From Gallionella sp. (GTDB lineage: Bacteria > Pseudomonadota > Gammaproteobacteria > Burkholderiales > Gallionellaceae): 64,000 nucleotides of DNA. Both the position numbers and the translations under genes were made by a program. Under the pieces are notes generated by a model. The model did no database searches, was not told where the DNA came from, and worked only from the letters and a program-made list of their open reading frames with translations. Positions 1 through 8,059 of the stretch are shown piece by piece. How positions within the stretch are numbered: the first letter of the stretch is position 1; every line of letters begins with the position of its first letter. The stretch spans positions 104,808-168,807 of the forward strand of contig PLWV01000006.1 in the NCBI GenBank assembly GCA_003153155.1, read 5' to 3'.

Positions 1-322
1 ATAGCGCGAGGGCAGCGAGCACGGTCAGGATCAACAGCGCAAGTCGGTGTTTAGCCTCAACCGTAACGCAACCACACCAAGGCCTTAACAACGCGCACCA
101 CAGAAGCACCAGCGTGGTGATGCTCAAGTCACCTGTTGCGCCGCGCACACAAGCGGCGATGGGTATGGTGCCGAATGGAATAAGCGCCAGCACAAACACC
201 GCTCCCAGCAGCAATGCCAGACGCGGCTTGGTGAGTCGAACAATGCCCGGCAACAGCAGCAAAGAAGCCGCTGTCGCGCTGGCTAGACTCGCCAGTCCGG
301 TAAGGTCAGTGAAGTTCGGCAT
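1..322 (-). CDS. Partial multi-pass membrane protein (runs off left edge)
   Basis: Reading the minus strand from an ATG at 322 gives an open frame of about 107 codons that leaves the window at base 1 with no stop. It begins MPNFTDLTGLASL and continues with at least three hydrophobic stretches (LLLLPGIV, LALLLGAVFVLALIPFG, ITTLVLLWCALL), so it is an integral membrane protein. The start overlaps the end of the upstream sialidase gene by 17 bases, which suggests translational coupling in one leftward operon with the sialidase, GT39, GtrA and GT9 genes. The family cannot be named from the visible part. Given the neighbours, a role in glycan handling or export is a guess only. Confidence 0.6.
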   Translation of the reverse strand, partial: MPNFTDLTGLASLASATAASLLLLPGIVRLTKPRLALLLGAVFVLALIPFGTIPIAACVRGATGDLSITTLVLLWCALLRPWCGCVTVEAKHRLALLILTVLAALAL

Positions 323-1691
323 CGGTCAATTTTTCAATGCGCTGATCCAGCCATGCGCGGGTGAACTGGACATGTTTGATGAAGCTTCTGTTCCAGGTGT
401 AGACGAGATGGAAGTCGCCGTTGTGCGTCTGAATCAGGTAAGGGTAGGAGAACTCGAAACCACAGATTTGCGCCTCGCATTTATTTCGCCGGGCGGATTT
501 CGCATAGCCAGTTGCGTCGGTGATGCTCGCCTCGGTAGCCTTGGCTAATTCACCGGCGGCTTGCATATAGCGCGCTGGTTCGGTGGGCTGGCCGCGTTGG
601 TCTTCCAGTTGGTAAACCGTTTTCCAAGTGGCTCCGCCATCCGCTGAAACCACCAGTGACAGCGCATCCCGGCCTTCTTCGATATTGTTCAGTACAACTA
701 AAATCCGCCCATCTGGCAATCCATCTGGCAATACCACACCCGAAATCGCCGCATCCGGATTGGCCAGCGCGGTCTTCGTCGGCACACTCCAATGCTGCCC
801 GGCATTGTCAGTCGTAGTTGCGATAACTCGCTTGGGACTCGCGCCGGAGCGACGCATCAGCACCAATGCCTGTTGCGGATTTTTTATCAACAGCACCGGT
901 TGAAGCGTCGATTTACCGGAGCTGAGTCTTTGTTTATCGATGATTTCACCGCTGCTATTTATGCGCCCATTGTTTTTGATACGCAAGAGCTCACCGAATT
1001 TGCCGATGAACTCGTGATAGACCGGCAGCCCCATCGTGCCATCGCTATACAAGAACGGTGTGCCCTTGATCAGTGTGCTGATGTTGATGAACGGCGAAGT
1101 GATCAATCGTCGCGCCGGACTCCAGGTTGCGCCATCGTCACTCGAGGTGATCGCCGTGATAGAACTGCCCGCCCATCCGCCCAACGACACGGTCACGTAG
1201 AACAGCCGCAGCGTTCCGTCCGACGCGCGCTGCGCCACCGGGTTGCCGAGTTTTTTCACATAGCGCAGCAGCGAACGTTGTGTGTCTTCACGATTGGCAA
1301 TGCTATGTTCGGGTCCCCATAGATTTTTCGCCGGGTCAAATACCGCGCTGCGTATCTCCACATCTTCCGCGCCTTCGCGGCTGCCGGCAAACCAGAAGGC
1401 GCGGATACGGCCGTCGCTCAGCTCAACCAAAGAGGCGGCATGTGTAGAGATATCCTGCCGGGTGGAAACGAAGTGGGTGCGAATGTCGGGTGCCGCGTTG
1501 CTGGTTTGCGGAGCGCCAATTTTCTGCACGATGCCAATTTTCTGCACGATCAGGGGCAATTGAAAAAGTGCCGGCGAAGGACGATGAGCGACTTTGTAAA
1601 ACGCTGCGCCAAAGGCAATTAGCACCGCGCAAAAAACCAGCGCATGGCGCGCACTTGGTTGACGGACGATATCGTTAAACATCAGCGGCAC
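306..1691 (-). CDS. Membrane-anchored sialidase-family (BNR/Asp-box) protein
   Basis: 461 residues. An N-terminal hydrophobic segment (about residues 16-32) is followed by an extracytoplasmic part with Asp-box motifs typical of six-bladed sialidase propellers: SSDDGATW at about 183-190, TTDNAGQHW at about 293-301 and SADGGATW at about 349-356. An early FWFAGSREGAED stretch resembles the arginine-bearing first blade of bacterial exo-sialidase-like proteins. The family hydrolyses or binds terminal sugars, but the substrate here is unknown. The gene lies downstream of a GT39 membrane transferase and overlaps the next membrane gene. Two in-frame tandem duplications are visible in the DNA (18 bp x2 and 12 bp x2), giving VQKIGIVQKIG and LPDGLPDG; both keep the frame. 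The family call is strong; catalytic activity is not established. Confidence 0.8.
   Translation of the reverse strand: MPLMFNDIVRQPSARHALVFCAVLIAFGAAFYKVAHRPSPALFQLPLIVQKIGIVQKIGAPQTSNAAPDIRTHFVSTRQDISTHAASLVELSDGRIRAFWFAGSREGAEDVEIRSAVFDPAKNLWGPEHSIANREDTQRSLLRYVKKLGNPVAQRASDGTLRLFYVTVSLGGWAGSSITAITSSDDGATWSPARRLITSPFINISTLIKGTPFLYSDGTMGLPVYHEFIGKFGELLRIKNNGRINSSGEIIDKQRLSSGKSTLQPVLLIKNPQQALVLMRRSGASPKRVIATTTDNAGQHWSVPTKTALANPDAAISGVVLPDGLPDGRILVVLNNIEEGRDALSLVVSADGGATWKTVYQLEDQRGQPTEPARYMQAAGELAKATEASITDATGYAKSARRNKCEAQICGFEFSYPYLIQTHNGDFHLVYTWNRSFIKHVQFTRAWLDQRIEKLTDAELH
709..732. repeat. 12-bp perfect tandem duplication inside sialidase gene
   Basis: The unit ccatctggcaat occurs at 709-720 and 721-732. 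It preserves the reading frame and duplicates the residues LPDG in the sialidase-like protein. Confidence 0.85.
1515..1550. repeat. 18-bp perfect tandem duplication inside sialidase gene
   Basis: The unit gccaattttctgcacgat occurs at 1515-1532 and 1533-1550. It preserves the frame and duplicates six residues in the linker between the membrane anchor and the propeller, where extra length is likely tolerated. Confidence 0.9.
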
Positions 1692-3412
1692 ATCTGGGCA
1701 AAAGTTTGCTCATACATCGCTTTGCCGCCTGCGGGGGACTCCATCAATATTTCCCTGACGAAAAGATGCTGAAACACCTTACCCTCCAGAAACATTTCCT
1801 TTAGCTCAGCCGAGCTTTGACGGCCGCGAATATCCAAACGCTGGCCGATGATCTTGCACGCAGTGCAAGCGCCGTTTTGCGTGCTGTCATTCAACGCCAG
1901 CTGCACCGCGAACAACGGATAGCGCGTCGCCAGTTCGCTCACGGGAAGATTTTGATCCTCGCTATAACCGTGTATCTCCGCGCCCGGCAGCATGAAACGA
2001 TGACCCTCGTCCATGGCTCTGAAGTTGCACGGCACCCAAACGTCCTTGCCGCTGGCATAGTGCCGGGCCTCCGCACTGTAATTACCCAAAGCGCCATCAA
2101 AGGGGCGCAGGAAAACGGCGATGCACAGCAGTGTCAATAATGCGACGACATTGACGACTGGCCGGGTGAGGGCGGGTACCACGATAGCCAGCAGCGTCAA
2201 AATTTCCGCGCCCGCAATCAACAACCAGAACGTCAGCGGATACAACTGCACATCGGGCATTTCGGTTTGCAGCCGCACGGCCAGATAAGCGATTCCCGCA
2301 ATGACCGCACCTGCCAACACCAAGCTGGCTGTGAATGCCTTGCGGCTGATCTGCTGCCAGCTAAGCGCGCACAACAACGCCACAGCGGGCATCGCCGCCA
2401 ACAGGTAGCGTCCCGAGCGCTGACTGGGCAGAACAAAACTCAGGAACATCACGGCGATCCAGATCCACAGCAATTTCTCTTCGTTGCTCAACTGACTGCG
2501 CCGTTGGTAAGCGACAAAAAATAGCGCTGCCACCGGGAATGTCAGCAAGCCCGGATTGGTGAGAAAGGCCAGCGCATAACTCCAGATGCTGGAGCCACCC
2601 CAAAGTAATTTCTCCAAATAACCCGGGCCGTGCGGATCGAACTTGCCGACATTCTCGCCCACCACGAATTCCTTCCAGACCGCTTGAGGATTGGGATCGA
2701 ATACGAACCACATGGCGAACATCGCAACCGCAACCGACACGGCAATCACAACTTTTAGTGCATCTTGTTTCAGGGACTCTGCCACACGGTACTGATGCTG
2801 ATGCAAATACCATCCAGTCAAACCGAGCGTGACGGGCAGACCCAGCGCGAATGATTTATACAGGAAGCCTATGCCGATACTGACGCCGAGCAATAGCGGG
2901 ATCAGCCACCGCGATGCGAATGCTTGCCGCCAATACAACAACACAAAGAACGGCAGGAAGATCCAGAACACTTCCGGCGGATTGGTCAGAAACGGGCGAC
3001 CGAAACGATAGGTGGTAAAAAAAGCCAGGAACGTCAGCGCAGCGATGAATCCCATTTCCGCGCACTTCGAGAGCTTCCAGCCGAGCATGAACAGCATTGC
3101 TGCCGTCAGTAAAGTATAAATGACACTCGGGTAACGCAAATCCCACAGCGTCCAGTTCTTGCCCCAATCGGTGGATGCGATACCCTGCCAGAACAGCAGC
3201 GGCGGCTTGGTGTTGCGCATGTTGTCCAACTGCGATTGCAGCGGCAACAGTTTGCCGCTGTCGGCGGTCAGCCTGGTAATGTGTTCATACGGATATTCGT
3301 CGCCGTTCTTGGGAATATGCTGGCTGTCGAGGCCGTAAAAATAAATGAACACCGCCAGCAAGCTGGCCAACGCGTACCATGTCAGACGCAAACCCGATTC
3401 ATTTAACTTCAT
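1682..3412 (-). CDS. GT39/GT83 (ArnT/PMT-like) polyprenyl-phosphate-sugar transferase
   Basis: About 576 residues with roughly a dozen hydrophobic segments, the layout of ArnT/PMT-type GT-C transferases, which move a sugar from a polyprenyl-phosphate donor to a periplasmic acceptor. After the first TM an acidic periplasmic motif (NGDEYPYEHITR) matches the catalytic D/E region of the family, and a KPPLLFW stretch follows as in ArnT-like proteins. I chose the ATG at 3412: it overlaps the end of the upstream gtrA-like gene by 14 bases and has a weak AAGGG sequence about 10 bases upstream. An in-frame start at 3469 is possible but extends deep into that gene. It ends 10 bases inside the sialidase gene. 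Next to a GtrA-like flippase it probably uses an undecaprenyl-linked sugar delivered by that partner. Confidence 0.8.
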   Translation of the reverse strand: MKLNESGLRLTWYALASLLAVFIYFYGLDSQHIPKNGDEYPYEHITRLTADSGKLLPLQSQLDNMRNTKPPLLFWQGIASTDWGKNWTLWDLRYPSVIYTLLTAAMLFMLGWKLSKCAEMGFIAALTFLAFFTTYRFGRPFLTNPPEVFWIFLPFFVLLYWRQAFASRWLIPLLLGVSIGIGFLYKSFALGLPVTLGLTGWYLHQHQYRVAESLKQDALKVVIAVSVAVAMFAMWFVFDPNPQAVWKEFVVGENVGKFDPHGPGYLEKLLWGGSSIWSYALAFLTNPGLLTFPVAALFFVAYQRRSQLSNEEKLLWIWIAVMFLSFVLPSQRSGRYLLAAMPAVALLCALSWQQISRKAFTASLVLAGAVIAGIAYLAVRLQTEMPDVQLYPLTFWLLIAGAEILTLLAIVVPALTRPVVNVVALLTLLCIAVFLRPFDGALGNYSAEARHYASGKDVWVPCNFRAMDEGHRFMLPGAEIHGYSEDQNLPVSELATRYPLFAVQLALNDSTQNGACTACKIIGQRLDIRGRQSSAELKEMFLEGKVFQHLFVREILMESPAGGKAMYEQTFAQMCR

Positions 3413-3935
3413 GTGCAGACGCGCCCTTGTTAATTTCATACTCAGGCTCGGGAATGTTAGGCAACGCAATTTCTTCCACGGGTTTGTGGCTGCGGAACGT
3501 CCAGAAATTGTTCACCAGAAAATTGAACACGCTGGCCAGCACGATCGCTGCTGCGTTGGCTATGATGTAGTACAAATAGATCACGAACAGCTTGGTCAAC
3601 AGCACCTGCAACACGATGCCCACCCAACATGCCAGCGCATATTGGCCGAAATGTAGAATCAGGTGTTTATCGGGATGATGCTTGCGATCACGCCATGTCC
3701 AGGCGCGGTTCCAGAAAAAGTTATTAGCGGTTGCGCAGAAAATCGCCACCGCCAGAGACACGTTCAGCCGCATGCCGGGAGAGTGAATCGCGATGAACAA
3801 AAATTCCTGGCAGAGATACAACACGCCCAGATTGACCACCACACCGGAAGCACCCACGGTGCCGAATTTCATGAAACGTTTCCTGAATATCCAAGCCATC
3901 ACCGGCTGCTCGGCCAGTCGCGCGATCCGCTTCAT
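3399..3935 (-). CDS. GtrA-family membrane protein (polyprenyl-phosphate sugar flippase)
   Basis: 178 residues from the ATG at 3935, which overlaps the TGA of the upstream GT9 gene as ATGA. The open frame extends further upstream, but that part is antisense-like and conflicts with the neighbour. Four hydrophobic segments and two copies of the family signature (FFWNRAWTWRD and FLVNNFWTFRS, near the ends of TM2 and TM4) identify GtrA/DPMS-related proteins. Members flip undecaprenyl-phosphate-linked glucose or similar sugars across the inner membrane for O-antigen or other glycan modification. The direct coupling to a GT39 transferase downstream supports a two-component flip-and-transfer system. 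Confidence 0.85.
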   Translation of the reverse strand: MKRIARLAEQPVMAWIFRKRFMKFGTVGASGVVVNLGVLYLCQEFLFIAIHSPGMRLNVSLAVAIFCATANNFFWNRAWTWRDRKHHPDKHLILHFGQYALACWVGIVLQVLLTKLFVIYLYYIIANAAAIVLASVFNFLVNNFWTFRSHKPVEEIALPNIPEPEYEINKGASAHEVK

Positions 3936-5170
3936 GCGATTTGCCGATCTGGCGTCGCAACATCTTTCGCCCCGGCCAGCATTTCGTGGGCTTTCGCCAA
4001 CACCTGTTCGACCGTGATCTGCTTCAGACATTGGTTGTCGCCATCGCAGGGCGAGGTACGGTGGTTGTAGGCGGTCAGGCACGGCGAGCAGGGTAGTTGA
4101 CGGTAGAAGCAATAGGCATTGCCGCCCAGTGATTTGTATAGCACCGGCGTTTCCGGGCCGAAAAAAATGATCGCGGGAAGCTGCGGCGTAAGCGCGGCGA
4201 ATTGTCCCGGCCCGCCATCGTTGGTGACCAGCAGGGCGGCGCGATGAAACACCGCCAGCAGATGACGCACCGACCTGGTATAGCCCGCCAGATTGACACA
4301 GCCCGGACTCTTGCAGTGATCCACCACGGCCTGCGCGATCTCCCTGTCGCCCTTCATGCCGATGACACCCACCGCATAGCCTTCGTCCAGCAAAGTCTTG
4401 CTCAACTGGAAATAGCTCTTGAGCGGCCAGGCGCGTATCGGCAGGATGCCGCCGCTCGGGTAGATCAACACCAGCTTTTTATCTTTGATCGACGGAAAGA
4501 AATTGTGCAGCTCCCTGTAGATATGCTCCAATTCCTCACGGGGGAATTCCAGCACGGGCGTCTTGCCGGTATAGGGCGCAGGGAACAACTTGGCAACCGG
4601 ATCGGTAGTGGATTCCAGTGCCGAGGCCAGCGTCAGGAATTGCTGCGACAAATGCCGATACGGGTTGTACAGCACCGGACGGTTGATGAATGAGCCGCGA
4701 TACAAACCTTCCTGGGTATGGCGATGAAATCCCACTCGCAGTGACGCGCCCGACAAGTAAGAATAGATGCTGCTGATGCGCGCGAACAATTCGCAGTCGA
4801 TCGCCGCATCGATTTTGAGCTTGCGCATCGCGCGTATCGCTTTGAGGCTGTCCCCCATCAATCCTTTCAGGGAACTATCATCCAGCGTCAACACGTTCTC
4901 ACGGGGAACCACTCCGAGCAAATCGAGCACTTCGCGATTTTTGGCGAACATCAGAACGTGGATTTCGGCCTCCGGGTACTGCTGTTTCAGGCGCATGAAC
5001 ATGGGGTGCGCCAGCACCAGACTGCCCATCTCGGAAAGCAGGATGATCAGGATCTTTTTGGGAGGCGTACCGTCAGGATCATTAGACAGGACACGATTCA
5101 CCAGGGAAAGCAATGCGCAAATTGGCGCACCCACATATCGGTCAACCGCGCGCTGGAAATTAATATTCAT
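3932..5170 (-). CDS. GT9 (heptosyltransferase-like) glycosyltransferase
   Basis: 412 residues from an ATG at 5170 (MNINFQRAVDRYVG). The longer frame to 5323 lacks family-like sequence and runs into the divergent kinase promoter region. KKILIILLSEMGSLVLAHPMFMRLKQQYPEAEI is the N-terminal GT9 fold with the family's early nucleotide-sugar loop, and NDGGPGQFAALTPQLPAIIFFGPETP is the C-terminal donor-binding region. A cysteine-rich tail (PCSPC ... CDGDNQC) is common in a subset of GT9 proteins. Enzymes of this fold usually add heptose or related sugars to LPS core in the cytoplasm; the acceptor is not predictable. It is the first gene of a tightly overlapping leftward operon. Confidence 0.8.
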   Translation of the reverse strand: MNINFQRAVDRYVGAPICALLSLVNRVLSNDPDGTPPKKILIILLSEMGSLVLAHPMFMRLKQQYPEAEIHVLMFAKNREVLDLLGVVPRENVLTLDDSSLKGLMGDSLKAIRAMRKLKIDAAIDCELFARISSIYSYLSGASLRVGFHRHTQEGLYRGSFINRPVLYNPYRHLSQQFLTLASALESTTDPVAKLFPAPYTGKTPVLEFPREELEHIYRELHNFFPSIKDKKLVLIYPSGGILPIRAWPLKSYFQLSKTLLDEGYAVGVIGMKGDREIAQAVVDHCKSPGCVNLAGYTRSVRHLLAVFHRAALLVTNDGGPGQFAALTPQLPAIIFFGPETPVLYKSLGGNAYCFYRQLPCSPCLTAYNHRTSPCDGDNQCLKQITVEQVLAKAHEMLAGAKDVATPDRQIA

Positions 5171-5384
5171 CTGGATAGTGTCGCCGGTGATTATGCCAAT
5201 AACTCTGGGTTGAACTTGGAAAGGATTTTGCCAAGCGTACCGCGTCCACAACGTGCAAATTATCGGGGATTTCAAACTGCTAAGCAACCGGCAATCATAT
5301 CCGGCGAACCGGTCGCTTCGCATAGCAAACAGATACTGGCCAAGTGCTACAATTCTCGCCTTTCCATTCAGGCAAGGTTAGTCG

Positions 5385-6323
5385 ATGCACTCTCTGATTT
5401 GCGGTTCGATGGCTTACGACACCATCATGGTGTTTCAGGATCAATTCAAGAAGCACATCCTGCCGGAAAAAATTCACATGCTGAATGTGGCGTTTCTGGT
5501 GCCGGAGATGCGCCGCGAATTCGGCGGTTGTGCGGGCAACATCGCTTACAACCTGAAGCTGCTTGGCGAGCAGCCCCGGATCATGGCCACGGTCGGTGAT
5601 GACTTTTCCACTTATGCTGTGCGTCTGGAAAAGCTCGGTTTGACACAGGCGCACATCCGCCACATTTCCGGCAGCTATACCGGGCAAGCGTTCATCACCA
5701 CCGATCTGGACGATAACCAGATCACCGCGTTCCATCCCGGCGCGATGAGTTTCTCCGAACAGAATCACGTCGGCGATGCAAAGGATATCAGCCTCGGCAT
5801 CGTTTCGCCGGATGGCTGCGACGGCATGTTGCAGCACGCGCGCGAATTCCACGAAGCAGGTATTCCATGGATATTCGATCCGGGCCAAGGCATGCCGATG
5901 TTCAGCGGTGATGAATTGTTGCGCTTTGTCGCGCAGGCCGACTATGTGACCGTGAACGACTACGAGGCGCAACTGTTGCAAGACAAAACCGGCAAGAAAG
6001 TTGAAGAACTCGCCAAGGGCAAGCGTGCTTTCATCATCACGCGCGGCGGCGAAGGTTCGACCATTTACGCCGATGGCAAAGAAATCATCATCCCTTGCGC
6101 CAAACCCACTGCATTGCTCGACCCGACCGGTTGCGGCGATGCCTATCGCGCCGGCCTGTTGCACGGCATCCGGCAAGGCTGGGATTGGGAGACCACCGGA
6201 CGGCTGGCTTCACTGCTCGGCACGCTGAAGATCGCCAGTCGCGGCGGACAGAACCATGCGCCAACTCGCGATGAATTGAAGGCGCAATTCCAGCAACACT
6301 TCGGGTATGCAGTGTCGTTGTAG
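5385..6323 (+). CDS. PfkB-family carbohydrate/adenosine-type kinase
   Basis: 312 residues. The N-terminus carries the PfkB signature 1 region (GGCAGNIAYNLKLLG, about 47-61) and the C-terminus signature 2 with the catalytic aspartate (DPTGCGDAYRAGL, about 246-258). The family phosphorylates ribose, fructose-phosphate or nucleosides; sequences of this subtype are often annotated as adenosine kinase-like, but the substrate is not certain. It is divergent from the GT9 operon and sits just upstream of a fructosamine-kinase-like gene. Its TAG stop lies inside a repeat element. Confidence 0.85.
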   Translation: MHSLICGSMAYDTIMVFQDQFKKHILPEKIHMLNVAFLVPEMRREFGGCAGNIAYNLKLLGEQPRIMATVGDDFSTYAVRLEKLGLTQAHIRHISGSYTGQAFITTDLDDNQITAFHPGAMSFSEQNHVGDAKDISLGIVSPDGCDGMLQHAREFHEAGIPWIFDPGQGMPMFSGDELLRFVAQADYVTVNDYEAQLLQDKTGKKVEELAKGKRAFIITRGGEGSTIYADGKEIIIPCAKPTALLDPTGCGDAYRAGLLHGIRQGWDWETTGRLASLLGTLKIASRGGQNHAPTRDELKAQFQQHFGYAVSL

Positions 6324-6443
6324 GAGCGGGCCCTGCGTGTGTTGTTGGTGCTTTAGCCCCTTACAACCACGGCGTACCTCTTGCGGGTGCTGCCCGCGAC
6401 AGAGGTCATGCTCGGGTCGCGGGCATGGCCCGTTCCTACAAGG
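6318..6443. repeat. Inverted REP-like pair between pfkB-type and fructosamine kinase genes
   Basis: The left arm begins ttgtaggagcgggcc at 6318-6332 and its inverted counterpart ends ggcccgttcctacaa at about 6427-6441. The cores gtaggagcgggcc and the internal cgcgggcatggccc resemble REP/REPIN elements widespread in Pseudomonas and some Betaproteobacteria. The stop codon of the upstream kinase is formed by the first element. It may act as a 3' mRNA stabiliser or attenuator. No other copy is seen in this window. Confidence 0.65.
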
Positions 6444-6476
6444 GAATCATTTTTTCGTATCAAAATGGAATAGGTT

Positions 6477-7361
6477 GTGATCGACTGGGACGCTATCGCT
6501 GCCGCGATCAGTTCGGCGACACAGCAACCCTTTCAACTCGGCGACCATGCTGCAGCAGACGGCGGTTGCATCAACCAGACCTATCGCATTCGTGGCTTGG
6601 ATCATCGGCAATTCTTCATCAAACTGAATGTAGCAGACAAGCACGCGATGTTCGTCGCCGAAGCGGAAGGACTCAACACAATCGCCGTGACGAACATCAT
6701 CCGCGTGCCGCGGCCCATCTCGCACGGCATCGTAAGTGGACAAAGCTATCTGGTGCTGGAACATCTGGAGTTGAGTTCGCGCGGCGATGCAAAACTGCTT
6801 GGCGAACAACTCGCCGCACTGCATCGTTGTTCGGCAAAACAATTCGGCTTCGCACAAGACAACTTCATCGGCACCACGCCGCAGCCAAACACATGGACGG
6901 ACGATTGGGTGACGTTCTGGCGCGAGCAGCGCTTGGGTTTTCAATTGCGCCTCGCGGCGCAGAACAGCTACGGCGGCCAGTTGCAGACCTTGGGCGAGAA
7001 GTTGCTGGACGCACTACCCTCCTTCTTCGCCGGCTACACACCGCAACCCTCATTACTGCACGGCGACCTGTGGAGCGGCAACCATGCTTTCCTTGCGGAC
7101 GGTACGCCGACGATCTTCGACCCTGCGACCTATTACGGCGACCGCGAATGCGACCTAGCAATGACGGAATTGTTCGGCGGTTACCCCGCAGATTTCTACG
7201 CCGCCTATCGCGCCGCCTATCCGCTGAATGCGGGCTACACCACCCGCCGCGACCTATACAACCTCTACCACATCCTCAACCATTCCAACCTGTTCGGCGG
7301 CGGCTATGCACGGCAGGCGGAGCAGATGATGCAGAAGCTACTGGCAGAGGTTGTGGGGTAA
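6477..7361 (+). CDS. Fructosamine/ketosamine-3-kinase family protein
   Basis: 294 residues from a GTG start (MIDWDAIAAAISSATQQPF) with GGAATAGG just upstream. It has an aminoglycoside-kinase-like fold: a FFIKLN lysine in the ATP-binding lobe, LLHGDLWSGNHAFLADG as catalytic HGDLWxGN loop (about 197-213) and FDPATYYGDRECDLAM as DFG-equivalent metal-binding segment (about 219-234). The family phosphorylates sugars attached to protein amines, promoting deglycation. It probably forms a two-gene unit with the preceding PfkB kinase, separated by the REP-like element. Confidence 0.88.
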   Translation: MIDWDAIAAAISSATQQPFQLGDHAAADGGCINQTYRIRGLDHRQFFIKLNVADKHAMFVAEAEGLNTIAVTNIIRVPRPISHGIVSGQSYLVLEHLELSSRGDAKLLGEQLAALHRCSAKQFGFAQDNFIGTTPQPNTWTDDWVTFWREQRLGFQLRLAAQNSYGGQLQTLGEKLLDALPSFFAGYTPQPSLLHGDLWSGNHAFLADGTPTIFDPATYYGDRECDLAMTELFGGYPADFYAAYRAAYPLNAGYTTRRDLYNLYHILNHSNLFGGGYARQAEQMMQKLLAEVVG

Positions 7362-7459
7362 TTGGTAGGTTGGTTAAAGCTCACGATGAGCGGCGCGGGT
7401 GCGACGTGTCAGAACGTCACAGAGTTTCATCGCATCCGCTCGATTGTGTTGTTGGGCGT

Positions 7460-7960
7460 TCATGGCTTTATAGAAAACAAGAACTTCGTATCTGCGAGAG
7501 CATTGGGGTCAATTGGACCAATCACAACCCACATTTCAATTTTGAACTGCATCTTAGACAGGACGAGCGCCGAAAGACGATGGTTTCCATCCATGATCAT
7601 GTGTCTGTTCAATGGCAAGGCATATGACGGAAATTCAAAGCTAGTTGTTCTGACACCGGCCAGATACTCATCCCGCATCTTCTCAATAGTGAAAACTCGC
7701 TCCGACGGGAGCAATGGAAGCCATTCCTTGACACAATCCAGCACGAGTGGAGATGCATCTGCAGTATCAAAGTCTACAAGGCCTCCGGCTCCGTTTCTGT
7801 ACCACGGCAATCTGAGGCTACTCAAGTCATCTGGGGATTCGAGAGTTACACGCCGGAGCGACCACCCTTCAAGTAAGAAACGCCTCCAATTGAATCCGAT
7901 GCGAATATCGCGGCAGAACTTGCCGTGAAACACTTCAGGCGCTAGCAAATGGCTCTCCAT
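7460..7960 (-). CDS. Uncharacterised protein with DGNHR motif (ParB-nuclease-like fold suspected)
   Basis: 166 residues, family not recognised with certainty. Near the C-terminus is HMIMDGNHRLSALVLSKMQ, a DGNHR motif shared by several ParB/Srx-like nucleotide-binding families, and the upstream ERVFTIEKMRDEYLAGV resembles their helix before the catalytic strand. A competing plus-strand frame covers the same bases (7362-7928), but the minus frame has the more protein-like composition and a recognisable motif. It is convergent with the fructosamine kinase and lies 99 bp downstream of apaH on the same strand. No strong Shine-Dalgarno sequence is visible before 7960. It could be a stand-alone regulatory or toxin-like protein; function unknown. 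Confidence 0.6.
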   Translation of the reverse strand: MESHLLAPEVFHGKFCRDIRIGFNWRRFLLEGWSLRRVTLESPDDLSSLRLPWYRNGAGGLVDFDTADASPLVLDCVKEWLPLLPSERVFTIEKMRDEYLAGVRTTSFEFPSYALPLNRHMIMDGNHRLSALVLSKMQFKIEMWVVIGPIDPNALADTKFLFSIKP

Positions 7961-8059
7961 ATTTCTATTCGACGCCAGATGCCCAACACAAATTCGATGG
8001 CAAACACACCGTAAATTCTGGTGCGGCTTTTCTTCTGGCTGCGAAAACTTTAACAGACC

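Noticed and set aside
6425..7627. Long plus-strand ORF of about 400 codons overlapping the fructosamine kinase
   Set aside because: Arginine-rich, low-complexity translation in another frame of a clearly recognisable kinase; a composition shadow.
7362..7928. Plus-strand ORF opposite the DGNHR protein
   Set aside because: No motif and weaker protein-like composition than the minus-strand frame, which carries DGNHR.
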